Positions 5,988-7,108 of a stretch of DNA of 7,108 bases are shown one piece after another. A model generated the notes under the pieces. That model was not told the DNA's origin, did no database searches, and saw nothing but the letters and a program-made list of their open reading frames with translations. The DNA comes from an uncultured Lachnoanaerobaculum sp. (lineage in GTDB: Bacteria; Bacillota; Clostridia; Lachnospirales; Lachnospiraceae), in assembly GCA_946999385.1 (NCBI GenBank), contig CAMQCZ010000039.1, forward strand, positions 1 through 7,108, written 5' to 3'. Position numbers and translations under genes: made by a program. How positions within the stretch are numbered: position 1 is the first letter of the stretch; each line of letters starts with the position of its first letter.

Positions 5988-6515
5988 ATGAAACACAGTA
6001 TAAGAGTATTACTAACGGAAGAAGAGGTTGATAAGAGAGTATTTGAAATAGCAGGTAAAATTAATAAGGATTATGCTGATAAAAATATACATCTTATATG
6101 TATTTTAAAGGGCGGTGCTTTTTTTATGTGTGAGTTGGCAAAAAGATTGACTGTACCGGTATCAGTTGATTTTATGAGTGTTTCCAGTTATGGTGCAAAA
6201 ACAGTATCAAGCGGGATAATAAAAATTATTAAGGATTTGGATGAAAGTATAGAAGGTAAGGATGTATTAATAGTTGAAGATATAATTGATTCAGGCAGGA
6301 CCTTAAAGCATTTAAAAGAAATTTTATATGCCAGAAATCCTAAAGATATAAAAATATGTACACTTTTAGATAAGCCAAGTAGAAGAGTAGAAAAAGAGGT
6401 GAAGGTAGATTATACCTGTTTTGAAATTCCTGATGAATTTGTGGTAGGATATGGTCTTGATTATGATCAAAAATATAGGAACTTACCATATATAGGTGTA
6501 GTTGAATTTGAATAG
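5988..6515 (+). CDS. hpt: Hypoxanthine(-guanine) phosphoribosyltransferase
   Basis: This cytosolic salvage enzyme transfers the phosphoribosyl group of PRPP to hypoxanthine or guanine, giving IMP or GMP. Its length of 175 residues is normal for type I bacterial enzymes. ILKGG (39-43) forms the pyrophosphate loop; DFMSVSSYG (61-69) is the flexible catalytic loop; VEDIIDSGRTL (96-106) is the PRPP-binding signature with its acidic pair Glu97-Asp98; LLDKPSRR (126-133) carries the purine-contacting Lys129; DEFVVGYGLDYDQKYRNLP (149-167) closes the base pocket. It starts two bases after the tilS stop codon, with AAAGGA inside the end of tilS, seven bases before the ATG. Its TAG stop overlaps the ftsH Shine-Dalgarno. 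The tilS-hpt-ftsH order is a widely conserved Firmicutes unit. Confidence 0.96.
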   Translation: MKHSIRVLLTEEEVDKRVFEIAGKINKDYADKNIHLICILKGGAFFMCELAKRLTVPVSVDFMSVSSYGAKTVSSGIIKIIKDLDESIEGKDVLIVEDIIDSGRTLKHLKEILYARNPKDIKICTLLDKPSRRVEKEVKVDYTCFEIPDEFVVGYGLDYDQKYRNLPYIGVVEFE

Positions 6516-6519
6516 GAGG
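6514..6519 (+). promoter_or_regulatory. ftsH Shine-Dalgarno overlapping the hpt stop
   Basis: AGGAGG begins inside the TAG stop codon of hpt (6513-6515). It is a full-strength site, 13 bases before the TTG at 6533, which is longer than the usual spacing. An in-frame TAA at 6521 rules out any earlier start, and the next in-frame ATG (6578) falls inside the first membrane segment. The site therefore supports a TTG start for ftsH and suggests translational coupling to hpt. Confidence 0.75.
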
Positions 6520-6532
6520 ATAATACTTAAAA

Positions 6533-7108
6533 TTGAATAAGGGACAAAATAAAGGATTTATTATATTTATATTATTAATGCTTAGTTTGTGGTTGGCATT
6601 TTTATATACAAATAAGTTCAATAAGAAGGAATATAGCAGAAACGAATTTTTTCAAGAATTGAAAGAAGATGAAGTAGAAAGGGTTTTGATAGATCAAAAT
6701 AGTAATCTTCCAAGCGGTGTTGCTAAAATAATATACAAAGATAAAACACAAAGTGATTTTGTTTATAATGTGGCAAATATTAATACATTCTCATATGAGC
6801 TTAGTCAACTAGGTGTAGATTATTCTTTGTCTGAGGCACCTAGGGAGGGTATACTTATAAGATATGCCATACCTATAGTTTTATTTCTTCAAGGAATAGT
6901 TATAATTATTTTGATAATTCAGATAAGGGGTGTAGGAGCAGGTCCTAAAGCTATGAATTTTGGTAAAAGTAGAGCAACCAGACAGGATAATACCAAGGTC
7001 GGCTTTAAGGATGTTGCGGGATTAAATGAAGAAAAAGAAGATTTAGAAGAAATTGTTGATTTTTTAAAAGATTGTAAGAAATATACAAGCCTGGGAGCCA
7101 GAATACCT
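6533..7108 (+). CDS. ftsH: FtsH, membrane AAA+ zinc protease (3' partial)
   Basis: FtsH is a hexameric membrane-anchored ATP-dependent metalloprotease that degrades damaged membrane proteins and some short-lived regulators. The window shows its first 192 codons. A short basic N-terminus is followed by membrane segment 1 (about 9-25), an extracytoplasmic domain (about 30-108) and membrane segment 2 (about 111-131). A linker with GPKAMNFGKSRA (137-148) follows, then the start of the AAA+ module VGFKDVAGLNEEKEDLEEIV (156-175) and SLGARIP (186-192). The window ends just before the expected Walker A, so neither the ATPase core nor the HExxH zinc site can be checked. The start codon is TTG, chosen because an in-frame stop lies four codons upstream and AGGAGG precedes it. 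It follows hpt by 17 bases with no visible promoter of its own. Confidence 0.94.
   Translation, partial: MNKGQNKGFIIFILLMLSLWLAFLYTNKFNKKEYSRNEFFQELKEDEVERVLIDQNSNLPSGVAKIIYKDKTQSDFVYNVANINTFSYELSQLGVDYSLSEAPREGILIRYAIPIVLFLQGIVIIILIIQIRGVGAGPKAMNFGKSRATRQDNTKVGFKDVAGLNEEKEDLEEIVDFLKDCKKYTSLGARIP

Noticed and set aside
6340..6621. Minus-strand ORF of 93 codons across hpt and ftsH
   Set aside because: Antisense to conserved hpt C-terminus and the ftsH start; low-complexity sequence.
1..7108. CRISPR array, insertion sequence, phage or defence system
   Set aside because: No spaced long repeats, transposase or integrase frames, or defence domains; essentially all coding capacity is assigned to core genes.

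Overview
The window is a very AT-rich stretch of bacterial chromosome, almost entirely coding on the + strand. It resembles a Clostridia- or Tissierellia-type Firmicute (Bacillota). Supporting signs are strong AGGAGG-type Shine-Dalgarno sites, consensus sigma-A promoters with 17-base spacers, heavy use of A/T-ending codons, and above all the gene order mfd - hup - rqcP - divIC - tilS - hpt - ftsH. This is the classic Firmicutes mfd-to-ftsH neighbourhood. The genus cannot be fixed from the window; the absence of the sporulation genes usually found here hints at a non-sporulating anaerobe.

Layout: (1) positions 1-3251 hold mfd, the transcription-repair coupling factor, cut at its 5' end by the window edge; the first ATG in view (84) is internal. 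(2) 3252-3427 is a short gap with two tandem near-consensus promoters driving hup. (3) hup (3428-3703, HU DNA-binding protein) and rqcP (3703-3942, S4-domain ribosome quality-control factor) overlap by one base and form a two-gene unit. (4) 3943-4283 is a 341-base gap holding an A/T hairpin at the rqcP end, a short direct repeat, a large terminator-like imperfect hairpin, and one strong plus one weaker promoter. (5) divIC (4284-4595), tilS (4622-5986), hpt (5988-6515) and ftsH (6533 to the window end, cut at its 3' end) form a tight operon. The ftsH gene begins with TTG.

The genes are housekeeping functions: repair of transcription-blocking lesions (Mfd), nucleoid architecture (HU), rescue of stalled large ribosomal subunits (RqcP), septum assembly (DivIC), decoding of AUA codons (TilS), purine salvage (Hpt) and membrane protein quality control (FtsH). 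I see no mobile element, CRISPR array, tRNA or rRNA, and no evidence of a new multi-gene system. The parts most worth a second look are the structured rqcP-divIC gap, the missing sporulation genes in this locus, and the promoter architecture.
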